Shown here in pieces: positions 11,001 to 21,975 of a stretch of 64,000 nt of DNA (its first letter is position 1; the number at the start of each line of letters is the position of its first letter). The stretch spans positions 1,364,001 through 1,428,000 of the forward strand of contig JANATG010000002.1 in the NCBI GenBank assembly GCA_029449235.1, read 5' to 3'. The translations under genes were made by a program, and so were the position numbers. This DNA is from Linnemannia schmuckeri (lineage: Eukaryota > Mortierellomycota > Mortierellomycetes > Mortierellales > Mortierellaceae). The notes beneath the pieces were generated by a model, which did no database searches, was not told the origin of the DNA, and worked only from the letters and a program-made list of their open reading frames with translations.

Positions 11001-11385
11001 GGATGAGTGAACCCATTTCTTTCTTCGTTCATTCTCGAGAGATACAACACTGCCCTTTTGCTTTTTCTTTTGTCTTGTGTTTTTCCGCTGTGCGCTCTCT
11101 TCCGTCGTGGAAGGAGAATGGCCTTCGATGGGAATAGAGAGGAAAGGGGGGACGAAAGAAGGGGCATTTGTTAAGTCGTGCTTCAAAAAAAGCTTCAACA
11201 AGGGGGCAGGTCTACCCACTAGAACGCACTTTCACCATCGATGGTGCATTTTCTTGCAATCCTTCTTCATCTTTATTCTTTCATACCTCCTTTTGCACCA
11301 TTCTTTTTGTTCTCCCACACCCCTCTTTCTACGCATCAACCTCTCAAGGCACTCCGCTTTCCTTCATATCGTTCACACTTTCTTG
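11001..11385. other. Intergenic region before the S41 peptidase gene
   Basis: No gene. Sequence from about 11240 is pyrimidine-rich and probably forms the leader of the gene at 11386. An in-frame extension upstream to 11077 exists but encodes low-quality sequence ahead of a clear signal peptide. Confidence 0.55.
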
Positions 11386-14300
11386 ATGCGGTGGGCAACA
11401 ATCTCAGGACCACTTTTATGTCTTTCGAGTGCCCTGGCACTTCTTCAAGCCGTAGCCAATGCGCGGGATGTCAGTAGTAGCCAGTCCAACTTCAAATCTA
11501 GATCTGGAGTGGAACCAAGAGTCGGAACTGGAGCCGCAGCAGTCGCATTGGGATTGGAGGATTTCTCGGCAGACGCAATCATGGACCCTTTAGGCCACGC
11601 ACCAGTCTACAGCAACCCGAACAACAAACGTACCCAGCAAAATATCCAGTGTGACAACAATGCCAACAATGATAACACTATCGACAGTACCGTCAACGAT
11701 AACAGTAACGATGACAACAGTAGTGACAGGGAAGTGCTATCACAGTCAGCAAAAACTGACCCTCGAGGGAGCTCTCTCGCCGATGACCGTAGCGCCAAGC
11801 TGCAAAGGTGGATCGATTCTCACAAACTCCCTCGAAAGCAGACCAAGAATTCATCCAACTCTGCAGATGGAGGAGGAGGAGAAGCGGCAGTACTCCGTCA
11901 TGATGGCAACCAAGAACCTTGTGCGAGAACAGGAAGTGGTTTGGGCGGAGGACTGATCTCGTACGATTTGATCAAGGCCTGTCTCGATACCGACTTTGGG
12001 TTCCCTGCAGAGGTGCGTCAGGATACGGTCGACACGATCAAGAGGCTCGTCTCAAGTTTTTATGTCTTTGAGGATCTGGTGGCCCATCCGCCCAGAGACA
12101 AATCGGCCCAGCATTTGAGCTTCCAGCCGGTCGAGCTCATCAAAGAGATCAACGCATGGTTCGAACAGAGTAAAGTCCCTGCTATCGCTACAGATGACAA
12201 ACAAGCAGCGGAAGATGATGAAGGACCTGAGATGGACAACAAGGAGAAGGGCGAGGAGAAGCATGATGAAGCTGAAGACGAAGACGATGATGATATGGAG
12301 ATATTAGAGGCTCGACGAGCATGGGACAGAGTTCGCACAAAGATGACCGATCGCGAGTTCCACGATGGTATCTCTAGGATACTACTCAGAGCACGCGATG
12401 GGCATCTGTTGTATGACACCGACTGTTTCCGTGCGTTCTGGTTCCAACACGGATTCTTTATGAGCCATATCGTACGCGATGGCAAGCCCGTCATTAAGGT
12501 TCATTCTATGGCGCCTTATTTCTCGTACCAAAACGGTGTCCAGGCGGATATCCTGGACTGTGATATATTGACGATCGATGGCCAAGATGCGGTCGACTAT
12601 ATCCAGGACTGGGCCGATCGACATGTCTCCATGTCCAAGGACGAGAATGTCCGGTATGGTTTCTTTATGTTATTGCATGTTGCACAGACTGAGATGAACG
12701 AAAAAGGACATGGTGGTCCAACCATGAAACGCCAACATTGTTCTTCTCTTGCACAGGTTCAATGCTGCCCTGGTGATACCCCAATATCGTTCAGGGGCGG
12801 CAGACTATTTCCTCCCTGGCAAGTTTAGCGAGCGGCTCATCCTCCCTACCGAAAAGTCTCTCAGCTTCTCGTTCCGATGCCCCTCCAAAAGCAATTTGAG
12901 GCTGAATGTCAAATGGGTTGGTTTCTATACCCATGAGCAATCCAAGCCCTTCACCAATGCCGAGTCGTACTTTACAAGCAACTGCATCAAAGATGCCAAG
13001 AATCTTTACGGTCATGAGAAAGAAGAGGATCAAGGTCGGGATAGGTCTAAACTCGAGAAGCAAGAGGATGCTGAGAAGAAGGATATCTTGGACCTCAAGT
13101 CGTCTTTGAGGGAGTTGCTTATGCAAAGTTCCTCCCCTGCACCTAGTCCTTCGGGCTCCAAGATTGCTGGCCCTTTACCTGACTTTTCACCACCAGAACT
13201 TCACCCTCCAGTGAATGATGGCGCCGTAACTCCACCACCGCCCCTGACGAGGTCAGAGGAGGATCTTTTAAAACATGTGGACGAGATTGTGTCCAAGTTG
13301 GATATGATTTTGTCTGAGATATTGCCTGTCGTCAAATTCTATGATGACCATGGAGGACGCGTCAGTGAGATGAGTCGAGCTATGAATGCTTTATCCGTCA
13401 AAGAGGTTTATCAAGGCAAACATGGCATCTCTGCTTGTAAGTGAACCTTTATTGCATTTTTTCCACTGTATTCCCTGCGTTTGTTCGCAAGCTAACCTAC
13501 TTGCCACTTTACCAACAATCCACGTTAGTGATGCTGAACGACGGCAAGACGGGGGTAATTACAGTTCGGACTGAGAGTTCGGCGATCCGCGGCGAGGCCT
13601 ACTCACGCGTCCACCCAGCCTGGGCAGGCTCACTCCTCCAAGCCATCAATGTATTGAGGCCCAAGGCTGAGAACCTGATCCTAGACCTAAGTCATAACAC
13701 TGGTAGATATGTCTGTCTTGGCCTGACCATGGTCCAGATCTTTTTCCCTGAACGACCGCGTCTCGTCACCAACATCCGTCTGTCTCTACTCTCGACCCAG
13801 ATGACGACTGCGGGCGCCATGAGAATGGACCATTTCATCAGCTCTTATGGCAAATTGCCCATTGCCACCCTCCAGAGCGGATACTTCTTGAGACCTACGA
13901 CTCATCCACACCGAAACTTTAGCTTCACAGATTATCTGTCGGATCGGTGTGCTATCGCGAACAAGTATACCCTCGCGTATGATCCTATCGAGGAGAGTCG
14001 ACGAAAGCGAGCCTCGTCATCGTACGGAGTTACGACAGAGAGTAACAATGATGATGCCCCCTACCGACCCTGGGACTCCGAGGACCTGGCGATCCTGACG
14101 GACGGATACTGTGGATCGAGCTGTGCGTTGATTTCGAACATGATGCATACTAAATTTGGAGTACCCACCATCGTGATTGGAGGCAGGACGACGGCCCAAG
14201 AAGGAGGACCCATGTCATACTCGACGTTCCCGGGGTTATAAGTCGTGGACGACACGTTTTTGTTTACAGAGATGCATGATATCCGGAGTGGGATGATATC

Positions 14301-14895
14301 TGCGGAGGAGATTCACAAGTTGGGGGATGGAGGGCGCCGTCGAAAGTTCCAGGCTGCTTTTGCGGCGATGAACAAAGTCAGGGACCAAGAGGATGAGGAT
14401 GAGGATGGCGACGATTACGACGAAGAGGATAATGATAAAGTAGAAGAAGATGAGGTGGAGGACGAGGTCGGTGACTGTGATACGTTCTGCCCCTTGACGT
14501 TTGCACAGAAGGGTCGTCTGAGACTGACATGGCGCCAGATCTACAACACGGGTCCAGAACTCGATATCTTCAAGCTGAAGACATATGGGGTTAGTGATGT
14601 ATATGAGCCAGCTTGGAAGTCGACGGAGCAGTGGCACGAGTACAGTCTCATCCCTGCGGACCATCGGATCGATTACACGGACTACAATGTCCACTCGATT
14701 GGAAGTATCTAGGAGGACGCTCGCGGTGCACTTTGGAGTAGTGGTTCTTTGAGTTGAAGTTGTAGTAGTGTCAGTGAGGAGGATGGTGAAAATGCGATTA
14801 TGGATGTGGGTACTGGTGAGGCGGGCCAGAAACACGATCAGAGCCAGGATCAGCAAGGTCAAGGTCAGGGTCTCAGTGACGATCCACGTATGTAG
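11386..14895 (+). pseudogene. Secreted CPAF-like S41 peptidase, interrupted by in-frame stops
   Basis: Exons: 11386-12653, 12757-13436, 13529 onward. Splicing gives signal peptide (MRWATISGPLLCLSSALALLQAVANA), Asn/Asp/Ser-rich linker, helical N-domain (YDLIKACLDTDFGFP), a CPAF-related PDZ-like region (HSMAPYFSYQNG, DCDILTIDG), and an S41 protease core (ENLILDLSHNTG; DGYCGSSCALIS with the likely catalytic Ser). The frame then meets TAA at 14239-14241, giving 886 residues. The same frame continues for 156 codons of typical C-terminal domain (RLRLTWRQIYN; SLIPADHRIDYTDYNVHS) to TAG at 14710, then past TGA at 14755 to TAG at 14893, still protein-like in composition. Acidic inserts sit at about residues 270-305 and in the C-domain. 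Alternatives to a pseudogene are sequencing error, stop readthrough, or a truncated active form. Family identification is from known fungal CPAF-like proteins. Confidence 0.75.
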
Positions 14896-15323
14896 ATTCT
14901 GAAGGCGGAGAATGACAAAAAATTAAAAAAATATTTGTACGGTTTTACGATAAAGTGAGACATGATGAAAATAAAGAGACGCGAAAAAAAAAAAAAAAAT
15001 ACGAGCAGGCGGCAAATGACAGCGCACACTAACTGAAGCTGGTCAAGAGGAGGAGGGGGATGAGGAAGAAAGAAACATAGTGGGATCGCCCGAGCCACTA
15101 GAAGTCGAGTGACCCTTCTTCACGGCTTCGTTCTTCATCCCCAATTCACTGTCCCAGCTACTCTTCTTTGTTAATCCTTTTCTTGCCAGCCTCTTTGCTT
15201 TCCCACACCGATCCTCTTCCCTTGACCTATTGCGCACCCTTTTTACATCCCCCAACAACCATCGCAGTGGATATCTACCACTACTGTTACTCGATCTTCC
15301 TTATTACCATTACATAGTCAACA
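14896..15323. other. Intergenic region before the amino acid transporter
   Basis: No gene seen. It holds an A-rich run at about 14985-15000, then pyrimidine-rich sequence from about 15110 that probably forms the promoter and leader of the transporter at 15324. Confidence 0.55.
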
Positions 15324-17884
15324 ATGGAAAATCCTCCACCTCACCCATTATCTCCCACAGACCATGGCGAAGGCACACGCATGGCCTCAACAACTATTCC
15401 CATCGACCCAGCCTCAGCTCAGCCGATCACCACCGCAACAACAAACACAACATCCGATACAGCCGACACAAATGACACGGACAACATGACCGAGGCCGAA
15501 AGTCTCGCTCGTTCAAAGTCAACCAAACGCCTCGTCCGACCAACCCGTGAAGCGCTGATCATCAATACCAAGCCCACCATCCAGGATGACGAAAGACTTC
15601 ACGCCATCGTTGGTCAACACCTCGCTGTCACCCCCACGATCCCAGAGTCCACAGTTCTCCCTTCGCCTGTTGTCCCTCCAACTACTTCGACAGTTCACAA
15701 CCTTGCATCGCCTCTTACCCCTGTGCAACGTATCTCCATAGACGATGGAGGTAATGCTGCTCGTGCTGCCGCAAATCGACAGTCCTTGTCCTCTTTTACA
15801 ACCTCGACCACCCTTGCCACACCTTCGGATCCTATGAATAATGGGGTTAACGGCGGTCCACTCGATGATTCCACAGGGCCGATGAAGGAAGAGCCTACCG
15901 CCGCCACCGCATCGTCGCACTTCAACCTTCTCGGCGCAGATGTCTCCAACGATGTCTACAAATGGCACGAAAAAGAGCAACGCCGACAGATGCTGGGCGG
16001 TCGACCCCAGACCTTCCACGGGGCCCCGCCCACCGACGGCTCGGACATTGCCAACATCAGAGCCCCCGGCGGTTTCCGACGCCATTTCATGCAAGCGGAT
16101 GCGGAAGCCCGTGGAGAACTGGCCCCGCAATTACCCACAAAGTCGTTTATTCACTTCTTGGGGCTCTTTAATATGTACGAGATGGACCATTTCGCGGGCG
16201 AAAACTTCCATTCTATCCCGAGGCGATCAATTGTGGTGCCCAAGGATATCGACAAGAGGCGGAAGAGTCTTGCGGATACGTTGCATAGTAACAGGAAGGT
16301 GTATCGCCCTGGCCAGCCGATAGATGATGACGAGGTGGTGATTGAAGAACCGGATGAGAAGATATCCTTTGGCAAAGCTGTCGGAATGTTGTTCAAAACG
16401 TGAGTTTCCTCCCAGTCCTCGTTCGTCATCTCCGTACGTACTTTTCTCATGGGTTGCACTAATCTTTTCTAATCTGTCATGATTCGGTTGTTTGTTTCAC
16501 CATTTAGGTTTATCGCGAGTGGAATTTTGTTCTTGCCGAACGCGTTCAAGAATGGCGGTATTCTGTTTGCACCACTGTTTATGACTTTGATTGCCATGTT
16601 GTGTCTGCACTCGTTCCTGCTCCTGGTCAAGTGCCGCGAGCTGCATCCGGGATCGTATGGTGATATTGGGCAGGCTTTTTATGGACGCTGGATGCGATAC
16701 ATTGTTCTCTTTGCCGTCGCTATATCCCAGTTTGGTTTCTGCTGGTAAGTCAATACGAATTTATCGGAACAAGGACTTACGTCTATCATATTTGCGTTTA
16801 TCCGTGTTACTTACTTTATTAGCCCTCCAATCCGCTTTTAATTCAATAATAGTGGTTACTGCATCTTTTTCGCTCAGCAGTTCGCGGCGGTAGTGGATAA
16901 TTTGGGAGGCGCCCACTTGGACAGGATTGTATGGATCGCCATCTTCTTTGTTATCCTGATTCCCTTCACCCTGATCCGCAACATTGGACGCTTGGGCTTC
17001 AGTACAGTTGTGGCCGATCTGTGTATCATTGTCGGTCTGATCTATTTGTACGCCTACGACATCAAGCAGCTGGTCATTTACCAGGGATCACCTACCCCAC
17101 TCCAATTGTTTAACAGCAAGGACTTTGGACTCTTTATCGGCACAGGTATGAAATTGGTTTTATCTTTGTGATTGCTGGAAGATGAACTGAGCGGCTACTA
17201 CTCGAGCAAAATACTAAATTTTTGTATGGTCAATATGTAATTTTAGCGGTGTTCTCGTATGAGGGTATTGGTATGGTTATCCCAATCTGCAGCAGCATGG
17301 CCGATCCCAGACAGTTCCCACGCGCACTGACCATTGTCCTGTCCGTCGTTTGCGTCCTCCTCGTCAGTTTCGGATCCCTCGGCTACGCAGCCTACGGCGA
17401 GTACGTCCAAACCATTGTCCTCGATGACCTGCCTAACTCCACTGGCGGAGAGCGAGCCGGCAAGAACGCCATCCAACTCCTCTACATCATCGCCATCTTC
17501 CTTACAACACCCCTTATGCTCTTCCCATGCATCCGCATCATAGAACATGTCTGCTTCTCAATTCTCGGCGACAAGGACATGGGAACAAAGAAGAGGATGA
17601 TCAAGGAGAATGTGATCCGAATCGTCATCGATTTCGCGGTTGCCGCGGTGGCCTATGCAGGGTATTATAAGTTGGATATTGTGATTAGTTTTATTGGTAG
17701 TTTTGCATGTGCACCACTGCTGTTTATTTTCCCGCCGTTGTTTCATGTCAAGGCGTTTCCGCACCAGCCGCTGTGGAGAAAGATCAGTGATATTGCGTTG
17801 ATTCTGTTTGGGTTCTTGGTGTTCTTTTATACACTTGTTGTTACTATCCAGAGTTTCTCCAAGGGCGGCCATGGTGGCCACTAA
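15324..17884 (+). CDS. Vacuolar amino acid transporter, Avt3/Avt4-like (Aa_trans family)
   Basis: 747 residues from exons 15324-16399, 16508-16744, 16853-17145 and 17247-17884; all junctions keep frame. The first 350 or so residues are a Ser/Thr/Pro-rich cytosolic region, as in Avt3/Avt4, with KRLVRPTREALI and a conserved block before the membrane part (KSFIHFLGLFNMYEMDHFAG). The membrane domain begins KTFIASGILFLPNAFKNGG and continues with about 11 helices, including SQFGFCCGYCIFFAQQF and FIGTAVFSYEGIGMVIP. These are the SLC36/Aa_trans signatures. Family members move neutral amino acids, in yeast out of the vacuole, coupled to the proton gradient. Substrate and vacuolar location are inferred from family. 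Neighbours give no further hint. Confidence 0.9.
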
Positions 17885-18277
17885 GAATGGTCGATTAGTT
17901 TATTATTCTTCCTTTATAAAACTTCAAGTAATAAGAATCTGAGGATGTGAAAGGAGGTTTTGTAAGTGGAACGGGACTCTTGTCGATAAATTTCAACCTA
18001 GAAAGTAAGAGAGGTCTGGATGCGTCTTGCCTCCATTTTGCCACCATTTTTTGTGGCTGACCTAAGGCTGAATAGGAAAACGGCGCTTCCCCTCTGAAGA
18101 ACACATTTCATTGTCTTCCCTATCCTCTCTCTCTCTTTCTCACACTCATTTACGCACTTTCTCTTCCTTCATCACCTCTTGACACTTCAACCCCTCTTCT
18201 CAGCTCTTCCATCATTTCATCACAACTCATCAAAGCACCCACAACCCATCGGGACACACTTCACGCACTCACACACC
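17885..18277. other. Intergenic region before Ku80
   Basis: No gene. A CT-rich tract (about 18115-18150) and A/C-rich leader precede the Ku80 start codon. Confidence 0.55.
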
Positions 18278-21200
18278 ATGGCAAGCAAAGAGGCGACAAT
18301 ATACATCCTCGATGTTGGTCCATCCCTCAAGACAAAGCGCGAAGGCTCCAACGTGTCCCGCCTTGAAGAGACTAAGAAAGTTCTTCTCAAACTCTTGGCT
18401 AACAAAGTATATTTTTTTCTTACGTCTTAACTATATGGAGCGTTAGGCGTTCTTGTTGTAATGCACACGCAACAAAAGAAAACGGTTCACTAAAACGTTC
18501 TTTTGTTTTTAACACAATACGGATTCACTTTTTGCCACCAATTTTCCTGTCTCTCTTCTTTTGTTTCTCTATCTTTCAGGTCCATATGAACAGAAAGACC
18601 GTCTATGTCTCGGTTATCCTGGTCGGCTCCGATGGTGCGTTGGATAACATACACAGGAATGTATTGCATACAAGCTGCTATTTACAGGTCCTAACCAATA
18701 TTTCAATTGTTATTATTTGAACTGGTAATAGTTACAAATAACGACCTAGCGACTAAGGATGATGATGGCGAGGAATATCAGCATGTGGATGTTCTGCAAC
18801 CACTCGGTGTCGCGACTCTGGAACTTATGAAGGGCGTTCAAAATGATGTTGAGCTCGGCGAACATGCTGGCGATTGTAAGTCTCGATCGAAAGGGGCAAG
18901 TAGCTCGCCTTCTTTTGTGCTCCCATTGGTGAGATCTCCGGAAGGGACTGACTCGTTTATCACTGTTACTTTGCTCGTCGCACTTCTTAGGCATGGACGC
19001 ACTGATCGTTGCACTGGACATGATGACCAAGTTTTGCAAGAAACTGAAATACGAGAAAAAGATCTATATTCTCACGGATTCTTACTCAGAGATGAACACC
19101 GATGGCTCGGAGCAAATCACGACGGCTCTCCATGACGACAATGTTCAGTTAAATGTTATGTAAGTATATCATTCATAAGCTAGATGTCTTTTGTTATTCT
19201 AAGTTCTTTTAACACAAGCAAAGTGGAAGCAAAATACAAACTAATGGGTTCCTGGACAACATGATAGTGGAACCGATTACGACGTCGAGGAAGAAGCGAA
19301 CAAGCCAAAAACCCTTATCCAGGCCCAAAACGAAGCCTTCTTCAAGACGCTGTGCGAGGAATCAGGTGGTGATGTCTTTTCGTTGGACGAGGCACAGGAT
19401 CTGACCTCGCAGTTCTACTCGAAGAAGGTCAAGCCGGCAGCAGTGTACAGGGGAACGCTCGATCTAGGAGACAGTGAAAAGTTTCCGGATGCGTCCCTGG
19501 CGATTCCTGTCCACATGTATGGAAGGACTATGCAGGCCAAGATCCCAACGGCCAAAAAGTTCTCTATCTTGTCTGAATCTGCAGCAGAAGACAACCTTCC
19601 AGGTGGGCGCACGGGAATGGTCAACGCTTCCAGGACATACAAACTCAAGGTCGCGGGAGACATGGCTAACCAGGAAATGGAGGAGGATACCGAAGTTCCT
19701 GAGGATGCACTGGAAAAGGCCTTCATGTACGGAAAGACAATTGTCCCTATCCGTGCGGTCGATATGGAGGCGCTCAAGTTGTCAACAGTCAAGAGTCTTA
19801 CCATCCTGGGCTTCTTCGCCTCCTCTACAGTAAGTCGCGCCATCATAATGCTCGTTCTTCCTTGCACTGGCATCTAATTTGAATGTCTTACTAATGGTCT
19901 CTTCCTCTTCACCCTAATTACTACTAGTTCCAGAGAGAGTGGCTCATGTCGAATGTCTACTCTGTATTTGCGGCTCCAGGCAACCCTCGCGCAGAAGTGG
20001 AGATGGCAGGACTTGTCTTTGCGCTCTTTGAGAAGAACTCGTTCGCATTGTGCCGCTATGTTCGCGTCAACGACTCGGAGCCAAAGTTGGGCGTCCTCTG
20101 GCCAGAAATCTCGTCCGAGCACAAATGTCTGTTCTTTGCAAGGGTAATGCAACTTTCTTTCAGTTACGACTGATTAGCAGCATCTGCGTATTGGACCGAG
20201 AAACCTAAGTTTGCTAACGCATGACCTTCCTTCAACATTTGGTCAATTAGACGGCATTCAACGAAGATATTCGACGGTATGTGTTTTCATCGCTGACAGA
20301 CATCGAGACAGTGACAGGCAAAAAGCTGGAGAAGCACAGACTTTTGGCTACGCAGGAAATGATTGATAACACAAAAGAGTTCATCAACGCATTGGACCTT
20401 ATGAACATCAACGATGGAGAGTAAGTTCAACGCGAAGATGTTTCGCATGGGTATGAAAGCTATTACAAAAAGGCTATTTCTAATGTTTTGGGTTAATTAT
20501 TCCAACTAGGGAGTACCTTGCACCAGAATCTACTTTTAATCCTGCGCTCCAGCGACAAATGCAACTGGTTGAATTCCGAGCTTTAAATCCAAAGAAGGCC
20601 CTGCCACCCATTCCAAATGCCCTGATCAAACAACTGTTGCCACTGCCTGAACTCGCTGCAGCCGCTCAGCCCATCGAGGATACACTGATCCGCCTTTGGG
20701 ATATCAAAAAGCTGGACAAACCGTCGAGCGGCAAGCGCGGCTATAGGGCGTCTCTTGACGACGAGCTCGGAAAGGACGGAGTCGCAGTGGACCACGAACA
20801 TGGCTTGTCAGGGTCGGGCGATCTCCTGTTTGAGGGACTTGCCGGCAACCCACATGGCAACAAGAGACAAAAGTCAGAGTCAATGTTTGGTACAGCTACC
20901 TCCGGGTCGGCGCCAGGAGATCCGGGCGTTTCGGGGGTTGCAAAGGCTGGATCTGTGTTTGGAGCTGGATCTACACTGAGCCGCGGTGGAGCTTTGGGAG
21001 ACGCTGCGGCGAGTGGTATGATCTCGTTCGAGATGAGTGCTGTACGCGAGATTGGAACGTCAGATCCTGTTAAGGACTTTGAAGCGATGGTCAAGATTGC
21101 TATTATTCAACAACAGCAAGGAGTTCGACCTGCAGGAGCTGGATTTGTGACGGTGACGATGGCTGTAGACCAGATGAAAGCCATGATCCAGAAGGTGATT

Positions 21201-21728
21201 ACCACGTCGTTCGGCGACCAGTTCTATGAGAAGGCGATCGAGTGTCTAAAGAGTCTGCGCGGGTTCCTGTCGAGTACTGATATGACCAAGTATGGTGCCG
21301 CAGCGAGTGTGGAATCGGACGCGGAGCAAAAGGAGGCTGCTAAGGGCCGAGTTGAGACGTGGAATATGTTTATTAAGGAAATCAAGCATATGTGCCTCAA
21401 CACGTCGATCTCGCCTGTAAGGACGGATTTTTGGGAGCTGGTTGTCAAAAATAAGGAGCTCGGTTTGCTTACAAAACATGAGGTGTCTGAGGGAGCTGGC
21501 GGTGTATCTGCGGAGGAAGCTGAACAGGTAAGATTTTGCTACATGCCATATTCTTTCTGAAATGGTTGTTTGTTGTAAATATTTCTGACATTGACATGTT
21601 AATTTGTCTTTTTTATTTTTCTAATACTTTAGTTTATGACGGAGACGACAGAGGACACACCTGTGCCTGCGGTGGACGAGGAGGCGCCCGTGCCAGATGA
21701 GGACGACCTTTTGGCTCTCATGGACTAA
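18278..21728 (+). CDS. XRCC5: Ku80 subunit of the DNA end-binding Ku heterodimer
   Basis: 852 residues from nine exons: 18278-18406, 18580-18634, 18732-18875, 18991-19159, 19268-19829, 19928-20143, 20251-20420, 20510-21527, 21633-21728; every junction keeps frame. Ku80 pairs with Ku70, binds broken DNA ends and starts non-homologous end joining in the nucleus; it also acts at telomeres. The N-terminal alpha/beta (vWA-like) domain starts ATIYILDVGPSL; the beta-barrel/core includes FSILSESAAE, SNVYSVFAAPGNP and FNPALQRQMQLVEFRAL. A disordered Gly/Ser linker holds a possible NLS (GNKRQKSE). The helical C-terminal domain is present (DPVKDFEAMVKI to WELVVKNKELGLL). The last exon ends in VPDEDDLLALMD, resembling the DDL tail that recruits DNA-PKcs in animals. 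At 852 residues it is longer than human Ku80 (732), chiefly in the linker. Confidence 0.95.
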
Positions 21729-21975
21729 TTAGTCCCCGCCAACTTCAAAAGCCAATCATATGCATTGCTTTTTTTTGTTTTGTTTCTCAACTGAACACCC
21801 GCCGACAAAAATACAAAAGAAAACAATAATCAACTTTATTTGAGGACAGTAAATGGGAGGGTTGATGTTATGGACTGTGTAAGCATCTAAAGAGGAATAC
21901 GAGGACAAAAAAAAAAAAGAAAAAAAAAGTAAAAGTAGAAAGTTCGAAGAGAGGGAGGAAAGAGAAGAGAAGGAT

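Noticed and set aside
11077..11385. In-frame N-terminal extension of the S41 peptidase
   Set aside because: A clear signal peptide starts at 11386; the upstream part is encoded by leader-like DNA.
14236..14862. 208-codon - strand frame opposite the peptidase 3' end
   Set aside because: The + strand carries recognisable peptidase C-terminal sequence; the antisense frame has no family content. It was considered because the + frame contains stops.
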